DNA of 64,000 nt. Source: VAZQ01 sp963744275 (GTDB taxonomy: Bacteria; Pseudomonadota; Alphaproteobacteria; Rhizobiales; Xanthobacteraceae). Below the pieces are notes generated by a model. The model ran no database searches. It saw nothing but the letters and a program-made list of their open reading frames with translations, and was not told where the DNA came from. The stretch covers positions 248,001 to 312,000 of the forward strand of contig CAVUSX010000029.1 in NCBI GenBank assembly GCA_963744275.1, read 5' to 3'. The position numbers and the translations under genes were made by a program. This document shows positions 36,290 through 45,841 of this stretch, piece by piece; position 1 is the stretch's first letter; every line of letters starts with the position of its first letter.

Positions 36290-36873
36290 CTAACAGGCGC
36301 CGAAGCCGGCACATGTTTTTGTCGAAACAACCCTGGGCTCAAGCCCGTGGGCGCCGATGAGTCGGACGACGAAGGTCCGTCCGCCGCTCGTCCACTTGAG
36401 CGTTTCGAAAATGACACCGCCAACCATCCGAGTGCTCGACAGCGAGTCCGGGGGCCGGCTCATCAGCGCGATGGTTGCCGGTTCGGTAAGGCCGAGCTTC
36501 ACGGACAGGAACACGTCACCGAGATTGTCGGCGAACGCGCCAAAGGCGGTTGCCCCAATCAGAAGGCCGATGAATGCCACCGTGAGCATCATCGTCTTGA
36601 TCTTGCCGAGCACCGAGTGGGCCGCCGTACGGACCGAGCTGCTGGCGCCGACCACACTATTCCGGCGGCCCCCAGAGTGGTCCAACTCCAGGGATTTGCC
36701 GCCATCGCGGCCGCTGCGTCATAGAGGGCGCCAATCCGAAGTCCCGTCGCTTGGCCGACGCCCTCGAGCAGGCCGACGCCGATCACAGGCGCAGCCTTGG
36801 CCAAGTGGCGCTTTGTGACGGCACTCCGCCAGATCTCAATTCTGCTTGGCGAATTTCGGATGGTTTTGGTCAT
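36290..36873 (-). pseudogene. Hypothetical membrane protein, frameshifted
   Basis: About 194 residues in two frames: MTKTIRNSPSRIEIWRSAVT to PWSWTTLGAAGIV, then VGASSSVRTAAHSVLGKIKT with a hydrophobic segment (MMLTVAFIGLLIGATAFGAF). Loss of one base or a gained TG at about 36655-36660 (GTGTGG) separates them. GGGAGAA lies 8 nt before ATG 36873. Two weak membrane segments are seen and no family is recognised. The last 30 residues overlap a hairpin. Confidence 0.4.
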
Positions 36874-37214
36874 ATCTATTCTCCCGTGAAAGCCGATCGA
36901 CGATCGGCTGCGGGCGAACTCTCGAACGTTCTTGACAAGGAGTCAGGGACCAATCGAAGTTGTGGAAAATGGACAACCTTTTGGCAACTAGCTAGCGCCG
37001 CTGAATCAGACTCGAGTTATCCAATGATGCCGCCGCGGCCGGGTTGGTGGGAAGCACAGCAGGAAAAGCATTGCGCTCGTTTATCAAGACGATTGAACGC
37101 CCAACTCCCGCGCGCTGTCGGGAGCAGTTTTCGGAAAATATTGTAAGCAGCCCCCAAAATTCCCCGGCCTGATGTCAAATCCGCACACAAGCTTAAATCC
37201 TCAGGAGCGGCCTC

Positions 37215-38314
37215 TCAGAATGGCCTTCCAGGGATAGTGATTGGATAGATCCTCCGCAAGGCCGCCTTCAGGATCTTGAGAGCCCAATGTCGATCGAACT
37301 GTGCTCTAAAGAATTCGTACCAACGGGATTTGCGTGTCAGTCGAATTATTGGTTTGTCATCTCTCGTTTTTGCGCTCCAAAGCGGATAAAAACGAACGTA
37401 GATAGCGCCGAGTTCCAAGTCTTCTCCGCTTATAAAATCGAGTCCAAGGGTGAGAGGATAGTCGATCGTTCTGATAAGAAATTGGCCTTTTTTTACCGTT
37501 TCCCTGCGCTTGCAGAACTCAGCGAGGTTCTTCCGAACGAAATCCCTGTATTGCTCGAGGGAGCCGCCGCAACCCGATCCTGCAGCATTGCGTATTTGCA
37601 CGCATAATTGTCAGGATGATTCATCAGGATTTTGACGGTGCCATTCCTGTCCAGAACGGCATCGACATGATCCAGGTACCCCTTTCCATCCTCGCCTGAA
37701 ACAATGCGTCGTAGATTGGTTCCGGTGATGAAGAGATTCTTGACGGAAGGGGTTTTCAAATCGTTTTCATACTCGGGGCCGTAATGCCGCTCCAATATGG
37801 AGTCGATCACATCTCCTCTGAGCTCCGGTGATTTAAGGACGGAGATAATGTCGTCCGGCCGCCCGGGTATCTTCGATCTGAGCTTTTGAGTTAACAGCTG
37901 CTGATAATACGGCTCAAGCAAGTCAACGGCGCTATGAGCGCGTACTGTCCACTCTGGTCTCTCGGGGACATTTACAGGTACGCTTGGACGCGTCCAGCCG
38001 CCAGGTCGAACGTTCTTGTCGGAGTCTTTGGCAGAAAACCGATCATGAAGACCTTCGTAATTCAATGTTGCCAGCAATCTTAGTGAGACACGAAGCTGCG
38101 GAGTTATCGGGTGCTCGGTCGGCCAATCCGCCTTTTTCCAGTGGGTGTAGTCAGGGGCTGAAACACCAAACCACCTTCTGAAGTGTTTTTGATCCAGGCG
38201 GTCCTTTCGAATGGTGCCGTCCGCCCATTTAAAGAAATCGTCGGTGGCCTTGATGAGCCTACTACCGGGCTTGGGTAATTCTATGCTGCGTGTTTTGGGA
38301 GTGTTCCCGGACAT
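37215..38314 (-). pseudogene. Hypothetical protein with DUF5919/PLD-like C-terminal part, frameshifted
   Basis: About 366 residues after adding one base near 37583. The N-terminal part (HFRRWFGVSAPDYTHWKKAD) may be a small recognition domain. The C-terminal part has NLFITGTNLRRIVSGEDGKG and GTVKILMNHPDNYACKYAML, patterned like DUF5919-type domains often found in regulators or defence proteins. In the other frame it continues SLEQYRDFVRKNLAEF to RWYEFFRAQFDRHWALK. GGAG lies 8 nt before ATG 38314. GC content is lower than average, which suggests horizontal origin. Function is not known; the DUF5919 suggestion is tentative. From 36874 to 37214 nothing was recognised. Confidence 0.5.
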
Positions 38315-38703
38315 CGGTGTGCTCCAATTGGCGCTGGCATCAATGTTTGTAAGGTGATCCCTGCTCCCGAAACTGCAGGCGCTATACTTTGCATTTGGTA
38401 CTAAACGTCGGCGAGCCTCGGCGTCAATCGGTCGGGTTGCCCAATTGGCCTGGAACCAAGCGTCGCGACGCAGTGTTGAGCAGATGCCGGCTGGCTGCGT
38501 CGATTTTTCGGCGCTCGCCGCTGCTGCTCGCGCCCAGACAGGTGTAATTGCATTTCATTGCTATCAACGCTGCCGAATAAAAGCAGGTCTCGCGCGAACA
38601 GACTCAAGCGCGAAGAACGAGGGTAAGAGTCTCGCGCTGTCAAGCGCGCAGGATGCTCGAGTTTCCTTCGTCAAGCCCGGCAATCTCGCACGCTGTCGCA
38701 CTA
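38315..38703. other. Region without a supported gene
   Basis: About 390 nt between the decayed hypothetical and hyuB. Open frames on either strand are short, lack ribosome sites and have no recognisable motifs. No repeats of note. Confidence 0.5.
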
Positions 38704-40464
38704 TCAGGTCTTGCCCGCCCGCATCTGCTTCCGCCGCGCCGCGGTGGCGGCTTCATCGATCGTCCAGCTCCCGCCATCCGGCGCCAGCACCACCCCGTAG
38801 TCGCGCTCGGCCGCTTCCGGCGACACACTGCCCTCGCGCACATCGTCGAGCACCCGCTGCGGCTCGCGCAGGAGCGCATCGCCATGGCCGCCGCCGCCGG
38901 GCGAATCGAGCCGGAACATATCGCCCTTGCGCAGCGGATAGTCCGCATAGCGGGTCGGCAGGCGCTTGGCATCGGGAGTGCCGGGATTGATCCAGATGTC
39001 GCCGGGGCGGCCGGTTCCCCCGCCCGCGCAGCCGTTGGGCGGGATCACGTGCTTCATGGAGCGGATGGAGAAGCGGGCGTCCGCGAGATTGAGATATTCG
39101 CGCCGGATCCCCAGGCCCCCGCGAAAGTGGCCGGCGCCGCCGGAATCCTTGATCAGCTCGAAGCGCAAGAGCCGGGTCGGGAACTCGCTTTCGATGATCT
39201 CGACCGGCGCGATCATGGCGTTGCTCTGGTTGACCGTGATGCCGGAGGCGCCGTCCCGGGTGGCGCGCGCCCCGGCGCCGCCGGCGATGATCTCGTATTG
39301 CACATAGCCGCGGCCGGTGTGGGCATCGCGGCCGCCCAGGATGATGGAGCGGCTGCCGCTGCCGTCGGCCCGCACCTTGTCGGGCACGATATTGCTGAGC
39401 GCGTCATAGACGGCGTCGACCAGCGCATGCACGGTCGGATTGTAGGTGTTGACCGGCGCCGGAAAGCGCGGATTGAGCACGCTGCCTTCGCGGGCCGTGA
39501 TGGTGAAGGCCTTGAGCAATCCCTGGCACACATACATGGCGGGATCGATCAGCGAGATCAGGCAGTAGCCGCAGGCCGCCTGCACCAGCGGCGGCCGCAC
39601 ATTGGCCGGGCCCTTGGTCTGGTCGGCGCAGCCGCTGAAATCGAGGTGCAGACGGTCGCCGCGCTTCTCGACCACCACATGGATGCGCACCGGCGTGTTG
39701 AGATCGATGCCGTCGTCGTCGACGAACCGTTCCGCCTCGAAGCGCCCATCCTTCCATTCCGCGAAGCTGCGGCGCAGCCGCGCTTCCGAGAGCTCGAACA
39801 GGCGGTCCCAGCAGGCCAGGATCTTGTCGCGGCCGTATTTGCCGATGAGCTCGCCCAGCCGCTTCTCGCCCAGCCGATCGGCGCCCAGCTGCCCGCGGAT
39901 GTCGCCCAGCACCAGCTCCGGGGTGCGGCTGTTGGCCGCGATGATGCGCTCGATGTCGGGGCAGGGCGCGAATTTGCGCTGATACCGCACGGCCGGAAGG
40001 TGCAGGCCTTCGTTGAAGGTCTCGCGCGCCTGGCCCGAGCAGCTGCCCGGCACCGGCCCGCCGATGTCGCTCTTGTGCGCGATGCTGCCGCAGAAGCCGA
40101 TGAGCTCGCCCGCATAGAACACCGGGCTCAGCACCGCCATGTCGGGCGCATGCGGGCTGCCGCCCTCATACGGATGGTTGATCAGGAAGGCGTCGCCTTC
40201 CGCGATCTCGCTCCCGAATTGCTTGATCACCGCCCCGCAGCAGGCCGGAAACGCCCCGATATGCAGCGGCAGCACCACATGCTGCGCCACCACCTCGCCG
40301 CGCGCATTCATGAGCGCGCAGGAGGCATCCTGCAACTCGCGCACGATGGTGGAGTAGCCGGTGCGGAACAGCGAGTTCTGCATCTCCTGCACGATGCCCG
40401 AGAGGCTCGCCTTGACGACCTCGAGGTCTACGGCATCGATTTGCAGGCTCGGGGCGGCGTGCAT
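38704..40464 (-). CDS. hyuB: Hydantoinase B / acetone carboxylase alpha-family protein
   Basis: A 586-residue protein. DLEVVKASLSGIVQEMQNSL, GDAFLINHPYEGGSPHAPDM, GSIAHKSDIGGPVPGS and the late Gly-rich LDSPGGGGHGDALLREPQRV are hallmarks of HyuB. With HyuA it forms ATP-dependent N-methylhydantoinase, 5-oxoprolinase or related carboxylase/amidohydrolase complexes in the cytoplasm. The HyuA partner is on the same strand at 42045, with a dehydrogenase gene between. The substrate is not defined. Confidence 0.92.
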   Translation of the reverse strand: MHAAPSLQIDAVDLEVVKASLSGIVQEMQNSLFRTGYSTIVRELQDASCALMNARGEVVAQHVVLPLHIGAFPACCGAVIKQFGSEIAEGDAFLINHPYEGGSPHAPDMAVLSPVFYAGELIGFCGSIAHKSDIGGPVPGSCSGQARETFNEGLHLPAVRYQRKFAPCPDIERIIAANSRTPELVLGDIRGQLGADRLGEKRLGELIGKYGRDKILACWDRLFELSEARLRRSFAEWKDGRFEAERFVDDDGIDLNTPVRIHVVVEKRGDRLHLDFSGCADQTKGPANVRPPLVQAACGYCLISLIDPAMYVCQGLLKAFTITAREGSVLNPRFPAPVNTYNPTVHALVDAVYDALSNIVPDKVRADGSGSRSIILGGRDAHTGRGYVQYEIIAGGAGARATRDGASGITVNQSNAMIAPVEIIESEFPTRLLRFELIKDSGGAGHFRGGLGIRREYLNLADARFSIRSMKHVIPPNGCAGGGTGRPGDIWINPGTPDAKRLPTRYADYPLRKGDMFRLDSPGGGGHGDALLREPQRVLDDVREGSVSPEAAERDYGVVLAPDGGSWTIDEAATAARRKQMRAGKT

Positions 40465-40548
40465 CGGGTGAGGTCTCCGGCGATCAATTCATTCGCGGCT
40501 GCAAGGTGCTCATAGCACTACACAACCACCGGGGGGAATTGCGGAATG

Positions 40549-41631
40549 TCAGGAAACAGCCTGCGCCAGCGCCTTGCCGCATTCCGCCGTCGTTGCGCGC
40601 CCGCCGAGGTCACGCGTCCGCAGCTTCGGCTCGGAAAGCACGGTCTCGATGGCCGCGATGATGCTTTGCGCGGCCTTCGGCTGTCCGAGATGGTCCAGCA
40701 TCATCGCTGCGGCCCAGATCTGGCCGATCGGATTGGCGATGCCTTGCCCCGCGATGTCGGGTGCGGAGCCATGCACCGGCTCGAACAACGAGGGAAACGC
40801 CCGTTCCGGGTTGATGTTGCCCGACGGAGCGATGCCGATCGTACCGGTGCACGCCGGGCCCAGATCGGACAGAATGTCGCCGAACAGATTGGAAGCGACG
40901 ACGACGTCGAACCAATCCGGGTGCAGCACGAACTGCGCGGTCAATATATCGATGTGGTATTTGTCCCAGCGTATATCCGGATAGGATTTCGCCATCTCCT
41001 CCACCCGCTCGTCCCAATAAGGCATCGTGATCGAAATTCCGTTCGACTTGGTGGCGGAGGTGAGATGCTTTTTGCTGCGCCGCGAGGCCAGCTCGAACGC
41101 GAATTTGAGGATGCGGTCCACGCCGACGCGCGTCATCACGGTTTCCTGAACGACGAATTCGCGCTGCGTGCCCGCGAACATGCGTCCGCCGACCGATGAA
41201 TATTCGCCTTCGGTGTTTTCCCGCACGACGTAGAAATCGATGTCGCCGGGCTTGCGCCCGGCCAGCGGGGATGGGACGCCGTGCATCAGGCGGACCGGCC
41301 GCAGGTTTACATATTGGTCGAACTCGCGGCGAAACTGGATCAGCGAGCCCCAAAGCGATATGTGATCGGGGACCGTGGCCGGCCAGCCGACCGCGCCGAA
41401 GAAGATGGCGTCATGCGAGCCGATTTGCTGCTTCCAGTCGCCGGGCATCATCTCCCCATGGCGCTGGTAGTAATCGCAAGAGGCGAAATCGAACTGCTCG
41501 AGCTTGACGCTGAAGTCGAATGCCGCCGCCGCCGCTTCGATGGCACGCAAGCCTTCCGGCACGACTTCCTTGCCGATGCCGTCGCCTGCGATGACGGCGA
41601 TCCGGTAGCTGTTCGTCGAATTCTTGGCCAT
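40549..41631 (-). CDS. Tartrate dehydrogenase/isopropylmalate dehydrogenase-family enzyme
   Basis: A 360-residue beta-decarboxylating dehydrogenase. IAVIAGDGIGKEVVPEGL is the family start, VVRENTEGEYSSVGGR binds substrate, SNLFGDILSDLG supplies the Mg-binding Asp, and FEPVHGSAPDIAGQGIANPI is the NAD-binding signature. Similarity is closest to tartrate dehydrogenase/decarboxylase. ATG 41631 is favoured over one 15 nt upstream. It lies between hyuB and hyuA on the same strand, suggesting it acts on the acid released or used by that pair (inference). Confidence 0.87.
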   Translation of the reverse strand: MAKNSTNSYRIAVIAGDGIGKEVVPEGLRAIEAAAAAFDFSVKLEQFDFASCDYYQRHGEMMPGDWKQQIGSHDAIFFGAVGWPATVPDHISLWGSLIQFRREFDQYVNLRPVRLMHGVPSPLAGRKPGDIDFYVVRENTEGEYSSVGGRMFAGTQREFVVQETVMTRVGVDRILKFAFELASRRSKKHLTSATKSNGISITMPYWDERVEEMAKSYPDIRWDKYHIDILTAQFVLHPDWFDVVVASNLFGDILSDLGPACTGTIGIAPSGNINPERAFPSLFEPVHGSAPDIAGQGIANPIGQIWAAAMMLDHLGQPKAAQSIIAAIETVLSEPKLRTRDLGGRATTAECGKALAQAVS

Positions 41632-42044
41632 GGTGGGGTCTCGCATGAAAATGAGGTTCGCAGCCGAGTTGTATCATTGCGGCGCCGCGCAGGGGGCCAT
41701 TATCTGGCTTCGACGTGCTTGACCCGGCGCTGCAAATCAGACTATTCGGGAAATTGAAACTCCGGAATTGCGCCAGGACGGGAAACCGTGCCCGGCTCTT
41801 GTTTGACGCGCAAGGCGGAGCGCAAATCGCACTGCCGGCGCGCAGATTTCTTCAGCCCACGGTCTCCGACATTGTCATTTGCATTGATGTCCATTGTTAT
41901 TGGCGCCCACGCCCGGCGTATCGGATTGCTTTTGCACACGAAATTCTCCGGCGGTCCGAACGTATTGTTGTTTACAATGAGCCGCGTTGATTTTGCAGGA
42001 GAATTTTCGGCGCGAGAGGGCAATAACAATGGCGGCCCGGCACG
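41632..42044. other. Intergenic region between dehydrogenase and hyuA
   Basis: About 410 nt with lower GC (GTTTACAATGAGCC, TTTTGCAGGAGAATTTTCGG). Probably the promoter region for the dehydrogenase and hyuB. No gene or operator could be fixed. A GAATTTTC word at 42000-42007 has no function I can assign. Confidence 0.4.
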
Positions 42045-44120
42045 TCATCGTTGCAGCTGGGCCTCCTGCGTCACGATCAAATTCTTCCATTCATCCACGC
42101 GCGCCATCTGGCCGGCGTGGATGACGGTGGTGCAATCGAACTGATCGAGGATCGCGGGGCCGGGTAGGGTGAGGCCCACGTCGAGCCGCTCGCGCTGATA
42201 GACCGGGCATTCGAGGTCGCGGCCGTCGAGCCGCACCCGCCGGGTCTCGCGCAAGGCGTCGGCGAGCGTCGCGCCGGTCGGCTTGAAGCGCGGCAATTCG
42301 ACCGGCGGCACGAGGCCGAGGCCGCGCACCCGGTAGGAGACGACCTCGACCGCCTGCCCGGGCGCCATGTGGCCGAACATGGATTGGTGTTGTTGATCGA
42401 ATCGGGTGCGCAGGCCTGCGAGCCCGCCATCGCGCAACGCCTCCGCATCGCACGGCAGCGTGATCTCGTAGCCCTGCCCGGCATAGCGCAGGTCGAGCGC
42501 GCGCTGGATCTTGATCTGCTCGGCCGGAAAACCATCGGCGCGCAGGTCGGCGGCGGCGAGCGCCTCGAGGCGGCCGAACATGGTGTCGACGTCGTCGGCG
42601 GTGAGCTCGCTCATCGGCTGCATCTTGGATTGCACATAGTCATGCTTGACGTCCGACATGATGAGCCCGATGGCGGAATAGACCCCGGGATAGAGCGGCA
42701 CGATCAGGCCGGCCATGCCCAGGTCGCGCGCGATGCGGCCCGCATGCACCGGCCCGGCGCCCCCGAAGGCGAGCAGCATGAACTCGCGCAGGTCGTGGCC
42801 GCGCATGGTCGAGATCGCCTTGATGGCCTCTTCCATCTTGACCTCGATCACCCGCACGATGCCCTCGGCGGCTTTGAGCGGATCGATGCCGAGCGGCTGC
42901 GCCACCTGCGTCGAGACCGCCGCTCGGGCGCGCGCGAGGTCGAGGCGCATCTCCCCGCCGAGGAAATTGTCCTGGCTCAGATGTCCCATCACCAGGTTGC
43001 AGTCCGTGATGGTCGGCAGCTCGCCGCCGCGGCCGTAGCAGGCCGGTCCGGGCATGGCGCCGGCGCTTTGCGGGCCGACCTGCAGCATGCCGAAACGGTC
43101 GACCCGGGCGATGGTGCCGCCGCCGGCGCTGACCGTATTGATGTCCATCATGGGGAGCGCGAGGTCGCGCCCCTCGATCTTGCCGCGGCTGGCGATGAAG
43201 GGCTCGCCGTCCCGGATGAGCGCCACGTCGCAGGAGGTGCCACCCATGTCGAAGGTGATGAGGTTCTGGAAGCCGGTCATGCGGCACGCATAGGCGCCGG
43301 CCGTTACGCCGCCGGCCGGCCCGGACAGCACCGTGGTCACCGCCTTGCGGGCCGCGGCCGCGAAGGTCGCCATGCCGCCGTTCGACTGCATGATGTATTT
43401 CTGCCGCGTCGCGATGCCGGCCGCGGACAGCCGGCGATCGAGCTGCGCGATGTAGCGCGCCAGGATCGGCTGCAGATAGGCGTTGATCACCGTGGTGGAG
43501 AGCCGGTGATATTCGCGGATCAGCGGCACGATCTCGCAGGAGAGCGAGATGCTGCAATCGGGCAGCTCCTCGCGCGCGATCTGTGCCACCCGCTCTTCGT
43601 GCGCAGGATGGAGAAACGAGAACAACAGGCAGACCGCGATCGATTCGAGTCCGTGCGGGGCGAGCGCCCGCAAGGTTTCCCGCAGCGCCGCCTCGTCGAG
43701 CGCGCGCAGCACCTGGCCCTGATGATCGACGCGCTCCTTCACCTCGCCGGTGAGGCTCTGCGGCACCAGCAGCGCCGGCTTGTCGTACATCACGTCGAAG
43801 ATTGCGGCCCCGTAGGGGCGGGCCTGCTCACCCACCGGATAGATGCCGCGAAAGCCTTCCGTCACCAGGAGGCCGGTCTTGACCCCCTTGCCTTCCAGGA
43901 GCGCGTTGGTGCCGACGGTGGTGCCGTGGCAGAAAAACCCGATGTCGGCGGCCGCGACCCCTTTGCCGAGCAGGATCTCGACGCCCTGCAAGATGGCCCG
44001 CGACGGGTCGTCGGGGGTCGAGGGCACCTTGCTGATGGAGACCGCGCGGGTCTCCTCGTTGAGATAGACGAAATCAGAGAACGTGCCGCCGGTATCGACC
44101 GTGACGCGGTAGCGGGCCAT
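42045..44120 (-). CDS. hyuA: Hydantoinase A / acetone carboxylase beta-family ATPase
   Basis: A 691-residue ASKHA-fold protein. YRVTVDTGGTFSDFVYLNEE is the phosphate-binding start, CHGTTVGTNALLEGKGVKTG the second signature, NLITFDMGGTSCDVALIRDG the ATP-binding core, and LLAFGGAGPVHAGRIARDLG the adenosine motif. It is the ATP-hydrolysing partner of HyuB. It is followed upstream on the strand by an EutA-like ATPase with only a 9-nt gap, an unusual pairing of two ASKHA proteins. GTP/ATP binding residues are intact. Confidence 0.93.
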   Translation of the reverse strand: MARYRVTVDTGGTFSDFVYLNEETRAVSISKVPSTPDDPSRAILQGVEILLGKGVAAADIGFFCHGTTVGTNALLEGKGVKTGLLVTEGFRGIYPVGEQARPYGAAIFDVMYDKPALLVPQSLTGEVKERVDHQGQVLRALDEAALRETLRALAPHGLESIAVCLLFSFLHPAHEERVAQIAREELPDCSISLSCEIVPLIREYHRLSTTVINAYLQPILARYIAQLDRRLSAAGIATRQKYIMQSNGGMATFAAAARKAVTTVLSGPAGGVTAGAYACRMTGFQNLITFDMGGTSCDVALIRDGEPFIASRGKIEGRDLALPMMDINTVSAGGGTIARVDRFGMLQVGPQSAGAMPGPACYGRGGELPTITDCNLVMGHLSQDNFLGGEMRLDLARARAAVSTQVAQPLGIDPLKAAEGIVRVIEVKMEEAIKAISTMRGHDLREFMLLAFGGAGPVHAGRIARDLGMAGLIVPLYPGVYSAIGLIMSDVKHDYVQSKMQPMSELTADDVDTMFGRLEALAAADLRADGFPAEQIKIQRALDLRYAGQGYEITLPCDAEALRDGGLAGLRTRFDQQHQSMFGHMAPGQAVEVVSYRVRGLGLVPPVELPRFKPTGATLADALRETRRVRLDGRDLECPVYQRERLDVGLTLPGPAILDQFDCTTVIHAGQMARVDEWKNLIVTQEAQLQR

Positions 44121-44129
44121 CGCGAGCGC

Positions 44130-45683
44130 TCAGGCCGAGGGCGTCGCGGCGGGTGTGCCGAGCGCGCGCGGCGCCGGCTGCCATTCCTTTCCGGGGGCGG
44201 CAGTGGTCGGAAAGATCAGCGACTTGATGACCACCGGGACCGCGCCCGAGGTCGGCAGCATGGTGCCGATGTCGATGTAGTCGAACTCCTTGAGCTCGAG
44301 GCCGTCGACCGACACGATGGCGTTGGTGACGCGCATCTCCTCGTGCAGATGGACCCCCAGGAGCCCGCCCACGTCGCCGTCGCCGACCAGCACCAGGGGA
44401 TGGCGTTTCGCCAGAATGTCGGCGAGGCCGGCGAGGACGCCCTTGCAGAAATCGTCGAGCCGCCGGAAGGTCGCCGAGCCGCGCCAGGGCACGAACACCG
44501 CGACCGGGGTATCGCCTTCGCCGAGGTCGAGGCGTTTGAGCACGCCCTTGATGGCGGCCGCGACCGCGGCCGAATCGATCACCTCGTCCTCGAGCGCGAA
44601 GGCCGGCGCGATCACCGGCACGTTGCGCAGCGGCAGCGCCTCCATGGGCGACACGTAGATGGTGCTGCCGCTCACCTGGGTGGTGTATTGCGAGGCCCCG
44701 ATGACAGTGGCGCGGATGCCTTCGGTCGAGGGCTCGAGCCGGGCGGGCGAGCCTTCGAGCCGGGCGCGGATCTCCTGCGCCAGGAGCGCGCCGAGATCGC
44801 CGAACATCTGGGCTTCGCGGCCGTAGATATATTCCGCGACCCCGCCCGAGAAGGTGATCTGATCGACCGGCCCGCGCGCCGCCAGCGGATCGAGGCGCAG
44901 CAGGCCGTGGCCGGCGGCGGTGGGCGAGCCGCCCGCCATCGCTTCCATCAGGCGATCGGTCATGCGGGCCGCCAGCGCGCGGGCGGCCTGCGGCGCGAGC
45001 GTGTCGCCGATCTTAAGCTCGAGCCCGAGCTCGCTCGCAAAGCGCCGGCCGGCCTCCTCGAGGCGCACGATCCGCCCGGCGGCGTCCAGGCACACCAGGC
45101 GCGCCCCGACGTCGATGGCGGTGAGATCGACCACCCGGCCTTCGCTGCAGACGGATATCTTCGAGGTGCCGCCGCCGACGTCGACGTTCATCACGGTGGT
45201 GCGGTCGCGGATCGAGCGCGCGACCGCGCCCGACCCGTAGGCCGCCATCACGGTCTCCAGATTGTCGCCGGCCGAGACCGCCACCATCTTGCCGGCCTGG
45301 CGGGCGAACAGCTCGCCGATCTTGCGGGCATTGCGCCGGCGCACCGCCACGCCGGTCAGGATGAGGGCGCCGGTATCGATCTCGTCGGGGTCGACCTTGG
45401 CGTCCTTGTACTGGCGCTCGATGAAGGCGCCGAGCGCGTCCGCGTCGATGGTCTCCTCGGCCGAATAGGGGGTGAGCAGGATGTCGGATTCGTAGAAGGT
45501 CTCGCGGGTGGTGACCACGTAGCGGCTGTCCAGCCGCTCCAGCACGATGCGGGAGAACACCAGATGCGAGGTCGACGACCCGATATCGACCCCCACGCTG
45601 AGCACCACGATCTCGTCTTCATCGACGAGCGAACGCCCCGTGCTCGAGAAAAAAATCCGCCCCCCGGCGCTCTCGTCGTTCAT
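44130..45683 (-). CDS. EutA-like ASKHA ATPase (ethanolamine ammonia-lyase reactivase family)
   Basis: A 517-residue protein. VLSVGVDIGSSTSHLVFSRI is the phosphate-1 motif, GALILTGVAVRRRNARKIGE and VMNVDVGGGTSKISV (phosphate-2) match EutA closely. EutA re-activates ethanolamine ammonia-lyase by replacing damaged cobalamin using ATP. No eutB or eutC is present in the window. Instead this gene is 9 nt before hyuA, so it may serve the hydantoinase-type complex or an unlinked lyase. Family assignment is good; role here is open. Confidence 0.85.
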   Translation of the reverse strand: MNDESAGGRIFFSSTGRSLVDEDEIVVLSVGVDIGSSTSHLVFSRIVLERLDSRYVVTTRETFYESDILLTPYSAEETIDADALGAFIERQYKDAKVDPDEIDTGALILTGVAVRRRNARKIGELFARQAGKMVAVSAGDNLETVMAAYGSGAVARSIRDRTTVMNVDVGGGTSKISVCSEGRVVDLTAIDVGARLVCLDAAGRIVRLEEAGRRFASELGLELKIGDTLAPQAARALAARMTDRLMEAMAGGSPTAAGHGLLRLDPLAARGPVDQITFSGGVAEYIYGREAQMFGDLGALLAQEIRARLEGSPARLEPSTEGIRATVIGASQYTTQVSGSTIYVSPMEALPLRNVPVIAPAFALEDEVIDSAAVAAAIKGVLKRLDLGEGDTPVAVFVPWRGSATFRRLDDFCKGVLAGLADILAKRHPLVLVGDGDVGGLLGVHLHEEMRVTNAIVSVDGLELKEFDYIDIGTMLPTSGAVPVVIKSLIFPTTAAPGKEWQPAPRALGTPAATPSA

Positions 45684-45718
45684 TTAGCAAAGCTCCCGCA
45701 TTTTCTCATTCTCGAATT

Positions 45719-45810
45719 GTCATGGCCGGACTTGTTCCGGCCATCTCGATCAAGGAGGCACAGTGCCCTATCAAGCGAGATCGCCGGGACAAGCCCGGCG
45801 ATGACACTGA
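45719..45810. repeat. Two-hairpin intergenic repeat
   Basis: Two stem-loops, ATGGCCGGA-CTTGT-TCCGGCCAT and TCGCCGGG-ACAAG-CCCGGCGA, joined by a GATCAAGGAGGCACAGTGCC spacer. The layout is typical of dispersed repeats in Bradyrhizobium-like genomes. It lies upstream of the eutA-like gene and after the cupin stop, and may end transcription from the cupin gene. Confidence 0.75.
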
Positions 45811-45841
45811 ACCGTCGGCGAATGATCGGTTCCCGCGCCTC

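Noticed and set aside
38401..38643. An 80-codon minus-strand frame before hyuB
   Set aside because: No ribosome site, motif or coding-like composition; not annotated.
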